Of a stretch of DNA of 64,000 nt, positions 1 to 8,958 are shown in pieces. Both the position numbers and the translations under genes were made by a program. Source of the stretch: Rhizobium sp. Root483D2 (lineage in GTDB: Bacteria; Pseudomonadota; Alphaproteobacteria; Rhizobiales; Rhizobiaceae). The DNA is taken from contig NZ_LMFB01000011.1 of assembly GCF_001426685.1 (NCBI RefSeq), positions 336 through 64,335 of the forward strand. Reading direction: 5' to 3'. Position 1 is the first letter of the stretch; the number at the start of each line of letters is the position of its first letter. The notes under the pieces are model-generated. The model was not told the origin of the DNA and did not search any database. It saw nothing but the letters and a program-made list of their open reading frames with translations.

Positions 1-65
1 TAATGCCGGGAAACAGACATCAAACAGGGTCGCTGAGAATTTATCTCCCCGTCCCTTACATGAGA

Positions 66-147
66 CAAATTGCCCTCGGCAATTTGCTCAGGACGTCAGC
101 ATCACCGCAAAGCGGTGACGCAACGCGACAAATCCCTGAAAGGGATT
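66..147. repeat. Three consecutive short hairpins upstream of the initiator tRNA
   Basis: Three perfect inverted repeats follow each other: arms of 9 bases at 66-74/78-86 (loop CTC), 7 bases at 102-108/112-118 (loop AAA) and 7 bases at 131-137/141-147 (loop GAA). They lie just 5' of the tRNA and have very short loops. If an rRNA operon ends to the left, as is usual in rhizobia, they could be processing or stability structures in the 5S-tRNA spacer. The first about 60 bases of the window show nothing I recognise as the end of a 5S gene. Confidence 0.6.
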
Positions 148-156
148 GGCGCTTTC

Positions 157-233
<77 letters not shown>

Positions 234-243
234 AAATAACAAC

Positions 244-280
244 AAAAAGCCCGCGTGACAGAAATGTTCGCGGGCTTTTT
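244..280 (+). terminator. Rho-independent terminator after tRNA-fMet
   Basis: The stem GCCCGCG (249-255) pairs with CGCGGGC (269-275), flanked by A5 (244-248) and T5 (276-280), which extend the pairing and supply the U-tract. It lies 10 bases after the tRNA CCA end. This is the classic intrinsic terminator form. Confidence 0.9.
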
Positions 281-410
281 GGCGTTTAAGGTGCAGGTGA
301 GTGCCTGATCGGAAGATCTGTCATCTGCCGATCAGGCGCCACGCGTCTGCCTGCTGCGGTCCGTATAGGATCGTGTCGTCTCCCTCCCCCCAAATCAAAA
401 TCACAGACGA

Positions 411-1310
411 TCACTCGATCGCGGTCATAAATGCCGGCGCCTGTTGTTCGAAAAATTTCGAGAACGACGCGATCCGGGGTGGCAAGGCTTGGTAGGGCGG
501 ATAGTACAGCGTCAGCCAGAGGTCCGGGGGCGACCAGCCGTTCAGGACGTGGATCAGTCTGCCTGTGCGCAGATGTTCGGCGACGTGGAATTTTGGGAGC
601 ATCGCGACGCCTGTGCCATGTGCGGCCATGTCGGCGAGAACGCCGCCGCTATTGGTGCTGAAGGCTCTACCCGCTGAAATCGTGGCACTGCCGCTTCCAT
701 CCGACAAGGTCCAGGTCTCGCGTTTGCTTTCGCCGCTATAGGCCAGGCAATCGTCCGGTGTCAGCTCGTTCGGGTGTTTCATGTCGGCAAACCGGCTTCC
801 CGGCGCGGCGACGAGGATGCGGTGTACGATGCTGATCTTTCGCCAGATGGTGAACTTGTCCGAAGGTGCGGCCGAGATGCGGATCGCCAGATCGTAATCA
901 TCATCGATAATGTTCACCAGCCCGTCCGCGAGCGAGATTTCGAAGCTGATCTTTGGGTAAAGTTCCGTGAAACCGGACAGGATCGGTGGCAGGATCTGCT
1001 GGCCGAACCAGGTCGGCGCACTGATCCGCAGCCGGCCGTGATCGGCTTTATGCATGTTCATCACCTCTTTGCGCGCGTTTTCCAGCACCTCCATCGCAGG
1101 CTGAACCTGAGCTGCATAGATCGCTCCATCCGTCGTCAGGGAGACCTGGCGTGTGGTTCGAACGAAGAGCTGAACGCCGAGATCCTCTTCAAGGGCGGCA
1201 ATGGCGCGCGTGACGGCAGCCGGCGTCATGTCCAGTTCGCGTGCCACTTGAGCAAAATTCCGCTTTTCGGCAGCCAGAAGAAACGTTCGCAGAGCCTTGT
1301 AGTCATTCAT
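411..1310 (-). CDS. LysR-family transcriptional regulator
   Basis: 299 residues, the normal LysR length. The N-terminal winged helix-turn-helix is clear: residues 1-60 begin MNDYKALRTFLLAAE and contain the recognition-helix pattern DMTPAAVTRAIAALEEDLG, followed by LFVRTTRQVSLT. Residues 90-295 fit the two-lobed effector-binding domain. It is divergent from the dioxygenase gene at 1430 with a 119-base shared control region, the standard LysR arrangement. It therefore probably controls that gene and perhaps the run to 8.9 kb, possibly responding to an aromatic or quinone. The effector cannot be read from sequence. Confidence 0.93.
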   Translation of the reverse strand: MNDYKALRTFLLAAEKRNFAQVARELDMTPAAVTRAIAALEEDLGVQLFVRTTRQVSLTTDGAIYAAQVQPAMEVLENARKEVMNMHKADHGRLRISAPTWFGQQILPPILSGFTELYPKISFEISLADGLVNIIDDDYDLAIRISAAPSDKFTIWRKISIVHRILVAAPGSRFADMKHPNELTPDDCLAYSGESKRETWTLSDGSGSATISAGRAFSTNSGGVLADMAAHGTGVAMLPKFHVAEHLRTGRLIHVLNGWSPPDLWLTLYYPPYQALPPRIASFSKFFEQQAPAFMTAIE

Positions 1311-1324
1311 CGGATTGTTTCACC

Positions 1325-1359
1325 TGTTGCAATACATTGACAAGAATTATTACAATTCT
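1325..1359. promoter_or_regulatory. Candidate LysR operator / divergent promoter region
   Basis: The gap between the LysR gene and the dioxygenase gene holds TTG-N11-CAA (1327-1343) and a perfect 6-base inverted repeat AGAATT-N5-AATTCT (1343-1359). A TTGACA hexamer (1337-1342) sits immediately before the inverted repeat, which exactly fills the 17 bases where a sigma70 spacer would be, although no good -10 follows. LysR proteins typically bind T-N11-A dyads in such gaps. The assignment is by position and symmetry only. Confidence 0.45.
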
Positions 1360-1429
1360 GGCCATTGAGCAACTGACGTAAATTCCAATCACGCAAGACG
1401 AACAACATCTGCACCGAAAGGAAAACGTC

Positions 1430-2359
1430 ATGATCAAGGATATCAAGGGACTGCATCACATCACGTCGATGGCATCCGGCGCGCGGGAGAATAACGCTTT
1501 CTTCACGGACACGCTTGGCCTGCGCCGTGTGAAGAAGACTGTCAATTTCGACGATCCCAATGTCTACCATCTCTATTACGGCGACGAAACCGGCACCCCC
1601 GGCAGCGTCATGACCTCCTTTCCGTTTCCGAATATGATGCGCGCACGCCCTGGCGTCGGCGAAGTCAGCGAAACGCAGTTTTCCGTTCCAAAGGGCGCCC
1701 TCTCCTTCTGGCAGGATTGCCTGACATCAAAGGGCGCAGGCAATGTCCGGAGTGGGACGGTGTTCGGCGCCGGCAGCCTCATGTTCCAGGGACCGGATGG
1801 CGAAGGCTTTGCCTTGATCGAAGCTGACGATGTCCGCCAAGGCTGGACTGGCTCCGGTATCCCCGGCAGCGCGGCTATCCGTGGATTTTCAGGCGCGAAG
1901 TTTCGCCTGCATGAGGCCGCTGCAACGGCCGAACTTCTCGGCTTCATGGGCTATGAGCGGGCTGAGACGGACGGGAATGTGACCCGCTTCATCATTCCCG
2001 GCGGCAATGGCGCCGATACGATCGATCTTGAGGCACTGTCCGGGACGCCCCATGCGCGGCAGGGTGCCGGTTCGGTTCATCACATCGCCTTTGCGGTCAA
2101 AAATCGCGAAAAGCAACTCGAAGTCCGCAAAGCTCTGATGGATACGGGCTATCAAGTCACGCCGGTCATCGACCGCGACTACTTCTGGGCGATCTATTTT
2201 CGCACGCCCGGCGGCGTGCTGTTCGAGATTGCCACCAACGAGCCCGGTTTCGACCGCGACGAGGATACGGCGCATCTCGGCGAGGTTTTGAAGCTGCCGG
2301 CCCGGTATGAGCCGTACCGCGGTCAGATCGAAGCCGGTCTGCAGCCACTGGCGGCCTAA
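1430..2359 (+). CDS. VOC-superfamily ring-cleaving dioxygenase (MhqO-like)
   Basis: 309 residues built from two glyoxalase/VOC modules. The metal ligand set of extradiol-type dioxygenases is visible: His9/His10 in GLHHITS, His217/His218 in SVHHIAFAV and Glu266 in VLFEIATN. Close family members include Bacillus MhqO, which cleaves hydroquinone or catechol-like compounds during quinone stress. The ATG is preceded by AAAGGAAAACGTC, a good ribosome site. It is the first gene of the rightward run and is divergent from the LysR regulator. The substrate here is inferred to be a (hydro)quinone or related aromatic, not shown. Confidence 0.88.
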   Translation: MIKDIKGLHHITSMASGARENNAFFTDTLGLRRVKKTVNFDDPNVYHLYYGDETGTPGSVMTSFPFPNMMRARPGVGEVSETQFSVPKGALSFWQDCLTSKGAGNVRSGTVFGAGSLMFQGPDGEGFALIEADDVRQGWTGSGIPGSAAIRGFSGAKFRLHEAAATAELLGFMGYERAETDGNVTRFIIPGGNGADTIDLEALSGTPHARQGAGSVHHIAFAVKNREKQLEVRKALMDTGYQVTPVIDRDYFWAIYFRTPGGVLFEIATNEPGFDRDEDTAHLGEVLKLPARYEPYRGQIEAGLQPLAA

Positions 2360-2465
2360 CATGACCGCCACGTCGCTTTCCGACAATTCAGCGTCCGAAC
2401 ATTCAAGACGAAATGTCTTCCCTGCCCCATGCCTACTTTCAATCCAGTCAAAAGGAAAATGTCAG

Positions 2466-3155
2466 ATGTCCCATAAACTCCAGGTCCTCACGCCGCAGAA
2501 CAGCCAGATCATCTTCATCGATCAACAGCCGCAAATGGCCTTCGGTGTCCAGTCGATCGACCGCCAGGTCCTGAAGAACAATGTGGTCGGCCTTGCCAAG
2601 GCGGCCAAAATCTTCAACATTCCGACGACGATCACCACCGTCGAGACAGACAGTTTCTCGGGCAACACTTTCCCGGAACTGCTCGCCGTCGTTCCCGGCA
2701 ATGACATTCTCGAGCGCACATCGATGAATTCCTGGGACGATCAGAACGTCCGCGATGCGCTTGCCAAGCATGCCGCCGATGGCCGCAAGAAAATCGTCGT
2801 CGCTGGTCTCTGGACCGAGGTTTGCAACACGACCTTTGCGCTCTCCTGCATGAACGACACCGACTACGAAATCTACATGGTTGCGGATGCATCCGGCGGC
2901 ACGTCCGTCGATGCGCATAAATATGCGATGGACCGCATGGTGCAGGCGGGCGCCGTTCCCGTTACCTGGCAGCAGGTCCTGTTGGAATGGCAGCGCGACT
3001 GGGCCCGCAAGGAAACCTATGATGCGGTGACCTCCCTGGTGAAGGAACATTCCGGAGCCTATGGCATGGGGATCGACTATGCCGTGACGCATGTTCACGG
3101 TGGCACTGAGCGCGTCAGCCATGGCAAGCGGATCGGTCCAAACCCCGCGCAGTAA
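2466..3155 (+). CDS. Isochorismatase-family cysteine hydrolase (YcaC-like)
   Basis: 229 residues. The fold signature is FIDQQ with Asp19, and the nucleophile is Cys120 in GLWTEVCNTTFAL, with the usual Asp-Lys-Cys layout of isochorismatase-like amidohydrolases. YcaC-type members hydrolyse unidentified amides. The frame is open upstream to 2307, but the start at 2466 is chosen because the sequence before it overlaps the dioxygenase gene, has no family similarity, and AAAGGAAA precedes this ATG. It follows the dioxygenase gene by about 105 bases and is probably co-transcribed. The substrate is unknown. Confidence 0.85.
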   Translation: MSHKLQVLTPQNSQIIFIDQQPQMAFGVQSIDRQVLKNNVVGLAKAAKIFNIPTTITTVETDSFSGNTFPELLAVVPGNDILERTSMNSWDDQNVRDALAKHAADGRKKIVVAGLWTEVCNTTFALSCMNDTDYEIYMVADASGGTSVDAHKYAMDRMVQAGAVPVTWQQVLLEWQRDWARKETYDAVTSLVKEHSGAYGMGIDYAVTHVHGGTERVSHGKRIGPNPAQ

Positions 3156-3227
3156 AGCCGTCACCTCCCCCGGCAGGACGCCACCTGCCGGAGGGGGCCC
3201 GCGTCCTCATAGCGAAGGTCATCCCTG

Positions 3228-3518
3228 ATGAAACTCTATCTCCTTTCACTTGGCGCCGGTCTGCTGGTGGGTGTGGTCTATAGCCTGCTCAATGTCCGCT
3301 CGCCTGCTCCGCCTGTCGTCGCGCTTGTCGGTTTGCTTGGAATTCTCGTGGGCGAGCAGCTGGTACCGTTGGTCAAAAGCATCTGGGCCCGCGAGCCAGC
3401 CGCCGTGTCCTGGCTGCATCAGGTCAAGCCGCATATGTTCGGTCATCTCCCCAAAGGTGGAGCGACGATCGCGACGGCGGCTTCCCAGGGTGACGATCCG
3501 GTATCGGGGAAAAGCTGA
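3228..3518 (+). CDS. XapX-domain small membrane protein
   Basis: 96 residues. The N-terminal about 55 residues are two hydrophobic helices (LLSLGAGLLVGVVYSLL and VVALVGLLGILVGEQLVP) linked by NVRSPAPP, the pattern of the XapX (DUF1427) domain. The function of the family is not established. A GAAGG ribosome site lies 9 bases before the ATG. Its TGA overlaps the ATG of the amidohydrolase gene (ATGA at 3515-3521 area), so the two are translationally coupled; XapX genes often accompany such hydrolases. The remaining 40 residues are hydrophilic and probably cytoplasmic. Confidence 0.85.
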   Translation: MKLYLLSLGAGLLVGVVYSLLNVRSPAPPVVALVGLLGILVGEQLVPLVKSIWAREPAAVSWLHQVKPHMFGHLPKGGATIATAASQGDDPVSGKS

Positions 3519-5500
3519 TGACGACGCGCCGCACATTCCTGGGCGCGGCATCGAGCCTCGCCTTTGCAAACCTGTTTTCACCGGCCAATGCCGCCGATCC
3601 TTTTCTGACCGGAGACGCTTCCATGCACGCCGATATTGTTCTTCATAATGGATTGATCACGACGCTTGACCGCGCCAATCCGAACGCCACCGCGGTTGCC
3701 ATCAAGGATGGATTGTTCATTGAGGTGGGTACGGACAGCGAGGTTATGGCGCTGGCCGGCCCGGAGACGAAGATCGTCGATCTCAAGGGCAAGCGCGTGC
3801 TGCCAGGCCTCATCGACAACCACACCCATGTCGTGCGCGGGGGCCTGAACTTCAACATGGAACTTCGCTGGGATGGCGTGCGCTCGCTTGCCGATGCGAT
3901 GGATATGCTGCGGCGGCAGGTGACCATCACGCCTGCCCCGCAATGGGTGCGCGTGGTCGGCGGCTTCACCGAACACCAGTTTGCCGAAAAACGGCTGCCG
4001 ACGATCGACGAGATCAATGCAATTGCGCCAGATACGCCTGTCTTTCTGCTGCATTTGTATGACCGCGCGCTGCTCAACGGGGCTGCCCTTCGCGCTGTCG
4101 GCTATACCGGGGACACGCCGAACCCGCCCGGCGGCGAGATCACCCGCGATGCCAATGGCAACCCAACGGGGCTGCTGCTCGCCAAGCCGAATGCCGGTAT
4201 TCTGTATTCGACGCTGTCCAAGGGGCCGAAGCTGCCGTTCGAATATCAGGTCAATTCCACCCGCCATTTCATGCGGGAGCTGAACCGGCTCGGCATTACC
4301 GGCGTGATCGATGCGGGCGGCGGCTTTCAGAACTACCCGGATGATTACGCTGTCATCCAGAAGCTCTCGGACGAAGACCAGCTCACGGTGCGCCTTGCCT
4401 ATAATCTGTTCACGCAGAAGCCGAAGGAGGAGAAGCAGGACTTTCTCAACTGGACGCAGTCGGTCAAATACAAGCAGGGCAACGACTATTTCCGCCATAA
4501 TGGCGCTGGCGAAATGCTTGTCTTCTCCGCTGCGGATTTCGAAGACTTCCGTCAGCCGCGGCCCGAGATGGCACCGGAAATGGAAGGCGAGCTTGAAGAG
4601 GTGGTTCGAGTTCTCGCTGAAAACCGCTGGCCGTGGCGCATGCATGCCACCTATGACGAGACCATCAGCCGCTCCCTCGACGTCTTCGAGAAGGTCAACA
4701 AGGACATCCCGCTTGAAGGCCTGAACTGGTTTTTCGACCATGCCGAGACCATTTCGGATCGCTCCATCGACCGGATTGCGGCTCTTGGCGGCGGGATCGC
4801 GACCCAGCACCGCATGGCCTATCAGGGCGAGTATTTTGTCGAGCGCTATGGCCATGGTGTTGCGGAGGCCACGCCGCCGATCAAGCGGATGCTGGAAAAA
4901 GGCGTCAATGTCTCGGCCGGTACCGATGCGACCCGTGTGGCCTCCTATAATCCCTGGGTCTCGCTGTCCTGGATGGTCACGGGCAAGACGGTTGGCGGCA
5001 TGCAGCTTTATCCCCGCGCCAACTGCCTCGACCGCGAGACCGCGCTGCGCATGTGGACGGAAAAGGTCACCTGGTTTTCCAATGAGGAAGGCAAGAAAGG
5101 CCGGATCGAAAAGGGCCAGTTTGCCGATCTGGTCGTGCCGGACAAGGACTTTTTCACCTGTGCCGAGGACGAGATTTCGTTTCTGTCCTCGCTGTTGACC
5201 ATGGTCGGCGGCAAGATCGTCTATGGCGCTGAAGACTTCCAGGCGCTTGACGAAAACCATGTTCCTCCCGCCATGCCGGACTGGTCTCCTGTGCGCACGT
5301 TCGGCGGCTATGCTGCCTGGGGCGAGCCGCAAGGCGCGGGCTTGAATTCGTTGCGCCGCACCGCGATCTCGACCTGCGGCTGCGCCAATTCCTGCAACGT
5401 CCACGGCCACGACCATGCCGGAGCATGGACAGCGAAGCTGCCGATTGCGGATTTGAAGGGTTTCTTCGGGGCGCTGGGTTGCGCCTGCTGGGCCGTGTGA
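3518..5500 (+). CDS. Tat-exported amidohydrolase (YtcJ/AepA-like)
   Basis: 660 residues. The N-terminus MTTRRTFLGAASSLAFA is a twin-arginine signal with cleavage likely after ANA (about residue 25). The mature part begins MHADIVLHNGLITTLD and shows the amidohydrolase-3 features: the metal motif DNHTHV near residue 105, a metal-site His in the WFFDHAE stretch and the C-terminal GTDATR. Such enzymes hydrolyse N-acyl or cyclic amide bonds; the substrate is unknown. ATG3623 at the mature start is itself preceded by CCGGAGACGC, so a cytoplasmic form is possible. The C-terminal tail carries CGCANSC and a histidine-rich stretch (HGHDHA) that could bind metal. Confidence 0.87.
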   Translation: MTTRRTFLGAASSLAFANLFSPANAADPFLTGDASMHADIVLHNGLITTLDRANPNATAVAIKDGLFIEVGTDSEVMALAGPETKIVDLKGKRVLPGLIDNHTHVVRGGLNFNMELRWDGVRSLADAMDMLRRQVTITPAPQWVRVVGGFTEHQFAEKRLPTIDEINAIAPDTPVFLLHLYDRALLNGAALRAVGYTGDTPNPPGGEITRDANGNPTGLLLAKPNAGILYSTLSKGPKLPFEYQVNSTRHFMRELNRLGITGVIDAGGGFQNYPDDYAVIQKLSDEDQLTVRLAYNLFTQKPKEEKQDFLNWTQSVKYKQGNDYFRHNGAGEMLVFSAADFEDFRQPRPEMAPEMEGELEEVVRVLAENRWPWRMHATYDETISRSLDVFEKVNKDIPLEGLNWFFDHAETISDRSIDRIAALGGGIATQHRMAYQGEYFVERYGHGVAEATPPIKRMLEKGVNVSAGTDATRVASYNPWVSLSWMVTGKTVGGMQLYPRANCLDRETALRMWTEKVTWFSNEEGKKGRIEKGQFADLVVPDKDFFTCAEDEISFLSSLLTMVGGKIVYGAEDFQALDENHVPPAMPDWSPVRTFGGYAAWGEPQGAGLNSLRRTAISTCGCANSCNVHGHDHAGAWTAKLPIADLKGFFGALGCACWAV

Positions 5501-5572
5501 CGGCGGGCGGCTCCGCGGAAGGGTTGGGCCGCCGTTGCCGCTAGCCAGCCTTTCCGGATTGATGTCAAATGG

Positions 5573-5595
5573 TTCATTGCAAAAATCGCAATGAA
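5573..5595. promoter_or_regulatory. Inverted repeat upstream of the DoxX gene
   Basis: A perfect 8-base dyad, TTCATTGC-N7-GCAATGAA, lies 107 bases before the DoxX start in the 201-base gap after the amidohydrolase gene. It is AT-rich against its surroundings and is followed by AGAATTGATGCAATT. It looks like an operator, perhaps for the LysR protein of this cluster, but no exact copy occurs in the LysR gap. Confidence 0.4.
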
Positions 5596-5701
5596 TTCGA
5601 AAGAATTGATGCAATTGTTGGCGATAATCTTTCCAGTCACTATCGCTCCATCAGCCGCAAACAAAATGATGGCTTTCGCCGACAGCATTACAGGAGCAGA
5701 C

Positions 5702-6145
5702 ATGATCGACCCTTTTTTGTCCACCCGCCGCCAGGGCTCGCTTCTAGCCGATATACTCGCTGCACCGGCAACGCGGGTTGTCGCGCTGCTTGCTCTGTGT
5801 GCAGCCTATATCCAGGGGCCGCTCACCAAGCTGTTTGATTTTCCAGGGGCGGTTGCCGAGATGGAGCATTTCGGCCTCCATCCGGCAACTCTCTCTGCCG
5901 CCGGTGTCATCGCATTCGAACTCACGGCCTCGGCAATGGTTTTGTCCGGCATTCTGCGCTGGCTGGGCGCGCTTTCTCTCGCCGTCTTCACGCTTCTGGC
6001 GACTTTCGTTGCGCTGCGGTTCTGGGAGATGCCCGCCGGCATGGAGCGCATGATGGCAACCAATGCCTTCTTTGAGCATCTTGGCCTGGCTGGTGCCTTC
6101 GTCCTGGTTGCCATCACCGACCTCACGCAGGGAGCGCGCAAATGA
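5702..6145 (+). CDS. DoxX-family membrane protein
   Basis: 147 residues with four hydrophobic helices and the DoxX-like opening IDPFLSTRRQGSLLADILAA. The frame is open from 5591, but ATG5702 is chosen because ACAGGAGCAG lies directly upstream and the earlier residues do not fit the family. DoxX proteins associate with quinone or thiol oxidoreductases and are often found with aromatic or oxidative-stress genes; no enzymatic activity can be assigned. The stop overlaps the start of the MFS gene by four bases (ATGA), so the two are coupled. Confidence 0.85.
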   Translation: MIDPFLSTRRQGSLLADILAAPATRVVALLALCAAYIQGPLTKLFDFPGAVAEMEHFGLHPATLSAAGVIAFELTASAMVLSGILRWLGALSLAVFTLLATFVALRFWEMPAGMERMMATNAFFEHLGLAGAFVLVAITDLTQGARK

Positions 6146-7743
6146 CCGCCATAAAATCGTCAGGCGGCAGTTTTGCGCCGCTTCGTCAGCCGGTGTTTGC
6201 GGTCCTCTGGGCAGCGACGGTTCTGGGCAATACCGGCAGTTTCATGCGCGACGTCGCCAGTTCATGGTTGATGACCGACCTTTCGGCGGCCCCCGCGGCT
6301 GTTGCGATGGTCCAGGCCGCCGGTACGCTGCCTATTTTCCTGTTGGCAATCCCGGCAGGTGTGCTTTCGGACATCCTGGACCGTCGCAAATTTCTGATTG
6401 CAATCCAGCTTTTGCTTGCCAGCGTTAGCATCTCGCTGATGACATTGTCCCACTTCGGCATGTTGTCGGTCAGCGCGTTGATTGGGCTGACGTTTCTCGG
6501 CGGCATCGGAGCGGCACTGATGGGGCCGACCTGGCAGGCGATCGTGCCGGAACTGGTGCCGCGCGAGGATGTGAAGGGTGCGGTTGCGCTCAACTCGCTC
6601 GGGATCAATATCGCGCGCTCCATCGGTCCGGCGGCTGGGGGCTTGCTGCTCGCCGCATTCGGCGCCGCCGTGACCTATGGTGCAGATGTTGCAAGCTATA
6701 TTCTCGTCATTGCCGCCCTCGTCTGGTGGCCGCGCGCCAAAAACGCCGATGATGCACTGTCGGAAAACTTCTTCGGCGCATTCCGGGCCGGGCTTCGCTA
6801 CACCCGCGCCAGCAAGCCTCTGCATGTCGTGCTGTTGCGGGCTGCGATCTTCTTTGCTTTTGCCAGTGCTGTCTGGGCGCTTTTGCCGCTGGTCGCCCGT
6901 CAGCTCCTGGGCGGTGATGCAGGCTTCTACGGTCTCCTTCTCGGCTCGGTCGGTGCAGGCGCCATCGGCGGCGCGCTGGTGATGCCGCGTTTGCGCCAGC
7001 GCCTTGATGCCGACGGTCTTCTTCTCGGTGCAGCTGTCGTCACGGCTCTGGTCATGGCCGTACTTTCGCTCGCTCCGCCGCAATGGGTGGCCATCGCCGT
7101 CCTTCTTTTCCTCGGGGCTGCATGGATCACCGCCCTCACCACGCTGAACGGTGTGGCACAGGCCGTCCTGCCAAACTGGGTGCGCGGCCGTGGACTGGCC
7201 GTCTATCTCACCGTCTTCAACGGCGCGATGACGGCTGGCAGCCTTGGATGGGGTGCGGTCGCGGAAGCGGCGGGTGTTCCCGGCACGCTTCTGATCGGGG
7301 CCGTCGGGCTCCTCATCGCCGGTCTTATCATGCACCGGATCAAGCTTCCCTCCGGTGAAGCCGACCTGGTCGCGTCCAATCATTGGCCGGAACCGCTCGT
7401 GGCCGAGCCGGTCGCCCATGACCGCGGCCCCGTGCTCATCCTGATCGACTATCACGTTGAAAAGCTCAACCGTACCAAGTTCCTGCACGCGCTTAACGAC
7501 ATGTCGTCGGAGCGCCGCCGGGATGGGGCCTATGGCTGGGGCGTGACGGAGGATTCGGCCGATCCGGAAAAGATCACCGAATGGTTCATGGTCGAATCCT
7601 GGGCTGAGCATCTGCGCCAGCATAAACGCGTCTCGCATGCGGATGCCGACCTGCAGAGCAAGGTTCTGGCTTTTCACACCGGCCCGGAAAAACCGCTCGT
7701 TCGGCATCTGCTGACCATCAACAAGCCGGGCAAAGCGACCTGA
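6142..7743 (+). CDS. MFS exporter with C-terminal ABM-like extension (MFS_3/DUF894 family)
   Basis: 533 residues. Residues 10-405 form a 12-helix major facilitator; the inter-half loop motif GVLSDILDRRKF after helix 2 is the MFS motif A. The family is the EntS-like MFS_3 group. Residues 430-525 form a soluble extension (ILIDYHVEKLNRTKFLHAL ... GWGVTEDSADP ... FMVESWAEHLRQH) of the kind fused to these transporters and resembling antibiotic-monooxygenase-type ferredoxin-like folds. It overlaps the DoxX gene by four bases. It probably exports a toxic small molecule handled by the neighbouring enzymes; the substrate is unknown. Confidence 0.88.
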   Translation: MTAIKSSGGSFAPLRQPVFAVLWAATVLGNTGSFMRDVASSWLMTDLSAAPAAVAMVQAAGTLPIFLLAIPAGVLSDILDRRKFLIAIQLLLASVSISLMTLSHFGMLSVSALIGLTFLGGIGAALMGPTWQAIVPELVPREDVKGAVALNSLGINIARSIGPAAGGLLLAAFGAAVTYGADVASYILVIAALVWWPRAKNADDALSENFFGAFRAGLRYTRASKPLHVVLLRAAIFFAFASAVWALLPLVARQLLGGDAGFYGLLLGSVGAGAIGGALVMPRLRQRLDADGLLLGAAVVTALVMAVLSLAPPQWVAIAVLLFLGAAWITALTTLNGVAQAVLPNWVRGRGLAVYLTVFNGAMTAGSLGWGAVAEAAGVPGTLLIGAVGLLIAGLIMHRIKLPSGEADLVASNHWPEPLVAEPVAHDRGPVLILIDYHVEKLNRTKFLHALNDMSSERRRDGAYGWGVTEDSADPEKITEWFMVESWAEHLRQHKRVSHADADLQSKVLAFHTGPEKPLVRHLLTINKPGKAT

Positions 7744-7791
7744 TACGAGACGTCCAACGCTATCCACAATTGTGATGAGGACAGTTAAACC

Positions 7792-7896
7792 ATGAGATTT
7801 ATTGCAATTGTGGGCGATAGCGTGCTGGTTCATTCCCTCCCCATGAACTTGCACGAGACAAAACAACCGCATCCAACCTGGCAGGAGCCGCTATGA
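7792..7896 (+). CDS. 34-residue ORF coupled to the hydrolase gene
   Basis: A short frame starting [11 protein letters not shown] and ending WQEPL, preceded by GATGAGGACAG. Its TGA overlaps the ATG of the alpha/beta hydrolase (CTATGA at 7891-7896), which is the geometry of translational coupling. It could be a leader peptide that controls entry into the hydrolase gene, or a real small protein; I do not recognise it. It is too short to judge by codon statistics alone. Confidence 0.4.
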   Translation: MRFIAIVGDSVLVHSLPMNLHETKQPHPTWQEPL

Positions 7897-8864
7897 CAGA
7901 CCGTCTTTTTCCGCTCACCCGGCGTGATACACTTCGTGCCGGCGCTGTCCTTGCGGCAGGCATCACGCTGCCGTTCCATTCAACCTTCGCTGCAACCGCC
8001 ACACAGGCACAAACAGGAGAGAACACCATGGGCTTTGTTAAAACCACAGACGGCACGGAGATCTTCTATAAGGACTGGGGTCCAAAGGACGCGCAGCCGA
8101 TCGTTTTTCATCATGGCTGGCCGCTTTCGGCCGACGACTGGGATGCGCAGATGCTGTTTTTCCTGGCACAGGGCTATCGTGTCATCGCGCATGACCGCCG
8201 TGGTCACGGACGTTCGGCGCAGGTTTCAAGCGGTCACGACATGGACCACTACGCCGCCGACGCCTTTGCCGTCGTTGAAGCACTCGACCTGAAGAACGCG
8301 GTTCATATCGGGCATTCAACGGGTGGCGGTGAAGTGGCCCGCTACGTTGCCAAGCATGGCGAACCGTCTGGCCGTGTCGCCAAGGCTGTGCTTGTTTCCG
8401 CCGTGCCGCCCTTGATGCTGAAGACCGATGCCAATCCTGAAGGCCTTCCGTTGGAGGTCTTTGACGGTTTCCGGTCTGCATTGGCCGCCAACCGGGCGCA
8501 ATTCTTCCGTGACGTACCTACCGGGCCGTTCTATGGCTTCAACCGCGAAGGTGCCGTGGTGCATGAGGGGGTCATTCAAAATTGGTGGCGCCAGGGCATG
8601 ATGGGTGCCGCAAATGCACACTATGATGGCATCAAGGCTTTTTCCGAAACGGACCAGACCGAAGACCTGAAGGCCATCAGCGTGCCGACACTGGTTTTGC
8701 ATGGGGAAGACGACCAGATCGTGCCGATTGCAGACGCCGCGCATAAATCCATCAAGCTGTTGAAGAACGGCACGATCAAGACCTATCCGGGTTTTTCGCA
8801 TGGCATGCTCACCATCAATGCTGACGTGCTGAACGCCGATCTCCTCGCTTTCATCAAGGCGTAA
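7893..8864 (+). CDS. Alpha/beta hydrolase, non-heme chloroperoxidase-like, with Tat signal
   Basis: 323 residues. The nucleophile elbow GHSTGGG, the oxyanion region [11 protein letters not shown], the acid in GEDDQIVP and His in GFSHGML near residue 308 make the Ser-Asp-His triad of the bromo/chloroperoxidase-like hydrolases. Residues 1-45 add a twin-arginine signal ([16 protein letters not shown]). The usual family start corresponds to Met46 (8028), which has its own ribosome site, AGGAGAGAACACC, so exported and cytosolic forms may both be made. It follows the 34-residue ORF with a four-base overlap. Confidence 0.87.
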   Translation: MTDRLFPLTRRDTLRAGAVLAAGITLPFHSTFAATATQAQTGENTMGFVKTTDGTEIFYKDWGPKDAQPIVFHHGWPLSADDWDAQMLFFLAQGYRVIAHDRRGHGRSAQVSSGHDMDHYAADAFAVVEALDLKNAVHIGHSTGGGEVARYVAKHGEPSGRVAKAVLVSAVPPLMLKTDANPEGLPLEVFDGFRSALAANRAQFFRDVPTGPFYGFNREGAVVHEGVIQNWWRQGMMGAANAHYDGIKAFSETDQTEDLKAISVPTLVLHGEDDQIVPIADAAHKSIKLLKNGTIKTYPGFSHGMLTINADVLNADLLAFIKA

Positions 8865-8958
8865 AGGAACAAGCAGGATGGCGCCGAAGGCGATGTGCCT
8901 TTGGGGTCAGCCAATCACCAGACTACTGCAGCGTTGCGGGAGAATGCTTTCCCTGATG

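Noticed and set aside
2307-2465. Upstream extension of the isochorismatase gene
   Set aside because: It overlaps the dioxygenase stop region and has no family similarity; ATG2466 has a proper ribosome site.
3578-5614. A 678-codon open frame antisense to the amidohydrolase gene
   Set aside because: It is the mirror of a GC-rich real gene; the sense frame has a Tat signal, metal motifs and tight coupling, while the antisense protein has no family features.
6262-7872. 536-codon frame antisense to the MFS gene
   Set aside because: Composition is Arg/Gln/Asp-rich with no domain, and the sense strand encodes a clear transporter.
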